DNA of 64,000 nt from Gordonia liuliyuniae (GTDB taxonomy: Bacteria; Actinomycetota; Actinomycetes; Mycobacteriales; Mycobacteriaceae), in assembly GCF_021739025.1 (NCBI RefSeq), contig NZ_JAKKOT010000006.1:1-64000 (forward strand). Direction: 5' to 3'. Positions within the stretch are counted from its first letter, which is position 1. Every line of letters starts with the position of its first letter. Shown in pieces: positions 62,727 through 64,000 of this stretch. The notes under the pieces are model-generated. The model saw only the letters and a program-made list of their open reading frames with translations. It searched no databases and was not told the DNA's origin. A program made the translations under genes and the position numbers.

Positions 62727-63251
62727 GTGGCTCATTCCATCGAACTGCTTCTCGACGATGCCGCGGACTCACGGGTCCGCGACGTGTGGGGCGCCCTGGG
62801 CACGATCGGCCTTCGGACACCGTGCGCGATCGACGCGTCGACCGTCCGACCGCACTGCACCCTGTTGGCCGGCACGTCGATTTCCGGGGTCGACGCGTCG
62901 ATCACCATGGTCGCGCAACGGTTGCCGTTCACTGTCGTCGTCGGGCCTCCGCTGCTCTTCTCTGCACAGGCGGGTTTCACTGTCGCGGCGTCGGTCGTGC
63001 CGTCCACCGAACTACTGGCGGTGCACGCGAGGGTTCACCGGTTGTGCGGCGACGCGGTGACCGGTCTCGACCCGCACTGTGTCCCGGGTTCATGGACGCC
63101 GCACGTCACCCTCGCGCGGCGGGTGCCCGCCGAACGGGTCGCCGAGGCCGCCGCGGTGGTCGACGAGCCGGTCGTCGCACGCGTCACCGCGATACGGCGT
63201 TGGAACGGCGATACGCGGACCGAGACGGTGGTGGCCGGCCGTGCCTGCTGA
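62727..63251 (+). CDS. 2'-5' RNA ligase family protein
   Basis: The 174-residue protein belongs to the 2H phosphoesterase superfamily. Its two HxT motifs are RPHCTLLAG and TPHVTLARR. These enzymes act on 2'-5' linked or cyclic-phosphate RNA ends; the cellular substrate is unknown. I chose GTG at 62727, where homologues typically begin (AHSIELLLD); ATG at 62715 and 62682 are in frame. It is divergent from rpsA and overlaps the next gene by 11 bases. Confidence 0.82.
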   Translation: MAHSIELLLDDAADSRVRDVWGALGTIGLRTPCAIDASTVRPHCTLLAGTSISGVDASITMVAQRLPFTVVVGPPLLFSAQAGFTVAASVVPSTELLAVHARVHRLCGDAVTGLDPHCVPGSWTPHVTLARRVPAERVAEAAAVVDEPVVARVTAIRRWNGDTRTETVVAGRAC

Positions 63252-64000
63252 TTCTCCGCGCCCGCCGCGCGTCCTCGGCGACGTCGACTCCCCCGCCAGC
63301 GAGCGCGCCAACCGTTCGTGGTGGGACGCCGAGGCCGACGCGTACCACGTCGAACACGGCACGTTCATCGGCTCGACCACGCCCGGCGGCGAGTTCGTCT
63401 GGGGTCCGGAACGTCTACGCGAATCGGATGTGCGTCTGCTCGGCGACGTCGCCGGACGCGACGTTCTCGAGATCGGGTGCGGCTCGGCACCGTGCGCACG
63501 GTGGCTAGCCGCCCGCGGCGCGCGTGTCGTGGGCCTAGACGTGTCCGCGGGGATGCTCGCGCACGCCGTCGACGCGATGCGCCTCGACGAGCGCCGCGTC
63601 CCACTTGTGCAGGCCGGAGCCGAACAACTCCCGTTCGCCGACTCGTCGTTCGACATCGCGTGCTCGTCGTTCGGCGCCATACCGTTCGTCGCCGACTCGG
63701 CGCGCGCCATGCGCGAGGTGGCGCGCGTGCTGCGGCCCGGCGGACGCTGGGTGTTCGCGACGAATCACCCGATGCGCTGGATGTTCCTCGATGATCCGGG
63801 ACCCGAAGGCCTCGTCGTCCGCATGTCGTACTTCGACCGCACCCCGTATTCCGAGGCGGACGACGATGGCGTCATCACCTACGCCGAACACCATCGAACG
63901 ATGGGTGACCGGATCCGCGAGATCGTCGGTGCGGGGCTCGTTCTCGACGACGTCGTCGAACCCGAGTGGCCGGACGACCTCGACCAGGAATGGGGGCAGT
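63241..64000 (+). CDS. Class I SAM-dependent methyltransferase (partial, runs off the right edge)
   Basis: An open frame from GTG at 63241 continues to the window end (253 residues visible). It contains the SAM-binding motif VLEIGCGSAPCARWL, VVGLDVSAGML with the ribose-binding Asp, and the post-motif PFADSSFDIACSSFG plus REVARVLRPGG, all typical of UbiE/type 11 methyltransferases. It overlaps the 2'-5' RNA ligase gene by 11 bases, so the two are coupled. The substrate is unknown. Confidence 0.85.
   Translation, partial: MPADSPRPPRVLGDVDSPASERANRSWWDAEADAYHVEHGTFIGSTTPGGEFVWGPERLRESDVRLLGDVAGRDVLEIGCGSAPCARWLAARGARVVGLDVSAGMLAHAVDAMRLDERRVPLVQAGAEQLPFADSSFDIACSSFGAIPFVADSARAMREVARVLRPGGRWVFATNHPMRWMFLDDPGPEGLVVRMSYFDRTPYSEADDDGVITYAEHHRTMGDRIREIVGAGLVLDDVVEPEWPDDLDQEWGQ

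Overview
The window is chromosomal DNA from a high-GC actinobacterium of the order Mycobacteriales, most likely Gordonia or a close relative. I infer this from three things. The codon usage is strongly GC-biased. The core gene order matches what I know of Mycobacterium: rpsA-coaE-uvrB-usp-MBL-uvrA-infC-rpmI-rplT-tsnR-pheST-argCJBDFR(G)H-Rv1683-like-Trm112-tyrS-rrn. Family-specific genes are present, namely an Rv1683-type hydrolase/acyl-CoA synthetase fusion, DUF3556 and a HelD/HelR-type ATPase. The genus cannot be proved from the sequence alone.

The conserved core reads on the minus strand. Running down the coordinates, rpsA (61.0-62.5 kb) and coaE (39.6-40.6 kb) are followed by uvrB, a universal stress protein, uvrA, infC-rpmI-rplT, a SpoU-type rRNA methyltransferase, pheS-pheT with a metallophosphoesterase, the arginine cluster argC-J-B-D-F-R-H (no argG), an Rv1683-like protein, a Trm112-family protein and tyrS. 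At 1-480 there is an rRNA operon promoter and a boxA leader pointing out of the left edge, so a 16S gene should lie just outside. Plus-strand genes within the core include a receptor-type Ser/Thr kinase with seven RCC1-like repeats, a DUF1844 protein, an MBL-fold hydrolase, a DoxX protein, a HelD/HelR ATPase, a Rieske lipoprotein and a SNF2/SWIM pair.

Between coaE and rpsA lies about 20 kb of accessory DNA that is absent at this position in M. tuberculosis, as I recall that genome. Its left half (40.6-52.2 kb) encodes every step of the aminomuconate meta-cleavage route from 3-hydroxyanthranilate to pyruvate and acetyl-CoA. The enzymes are 3-hydroxyanthranilate dioxygenase, ACMS decarboxylase, aminomuconate-semialdehyde dehydrogenase, RidA-type aminomuconate deaminase, oxalocrotonate decarboxylase, oxopentenoate hydratase, hydroxyoxovalerate aldolase and acylating acetaldehyde dehydrogenase. 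With them are an MHS-type transporter, IclR and LysR regulators, and a formamidase-like hydrolase. The right half (52.3-58.4 kb) is a tightly coupled operon of an acyl-CoA synthetase, a DUF3556 membrane protein, a PYROXD2/CrtI-like FAD oxidoreductase and a PucR-type regulator; its function is unknown. Next come an AztD-like zinc lipoprotein behind a Zur-like box and a VanZ/RDD membrane protein.

Regulatory signals include matching RecA-independent (PafBC-type) damage promoters at uvrA and uvrB, probable leaderless starts for uvrB and argC, an AUC start codon for infC behind a structured leader, a 19-bp hairpin inside the start of the rRNA methyltransferase gene, an 11-bp inverted-repeat operator beside a TetR gene, and several strong hairpin terminators. 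I saw no tRNA gene, insertion sequence, prophage or CRISPR array. No gene-free interval exceeds 300 bp except the rrn leader at the left edge.
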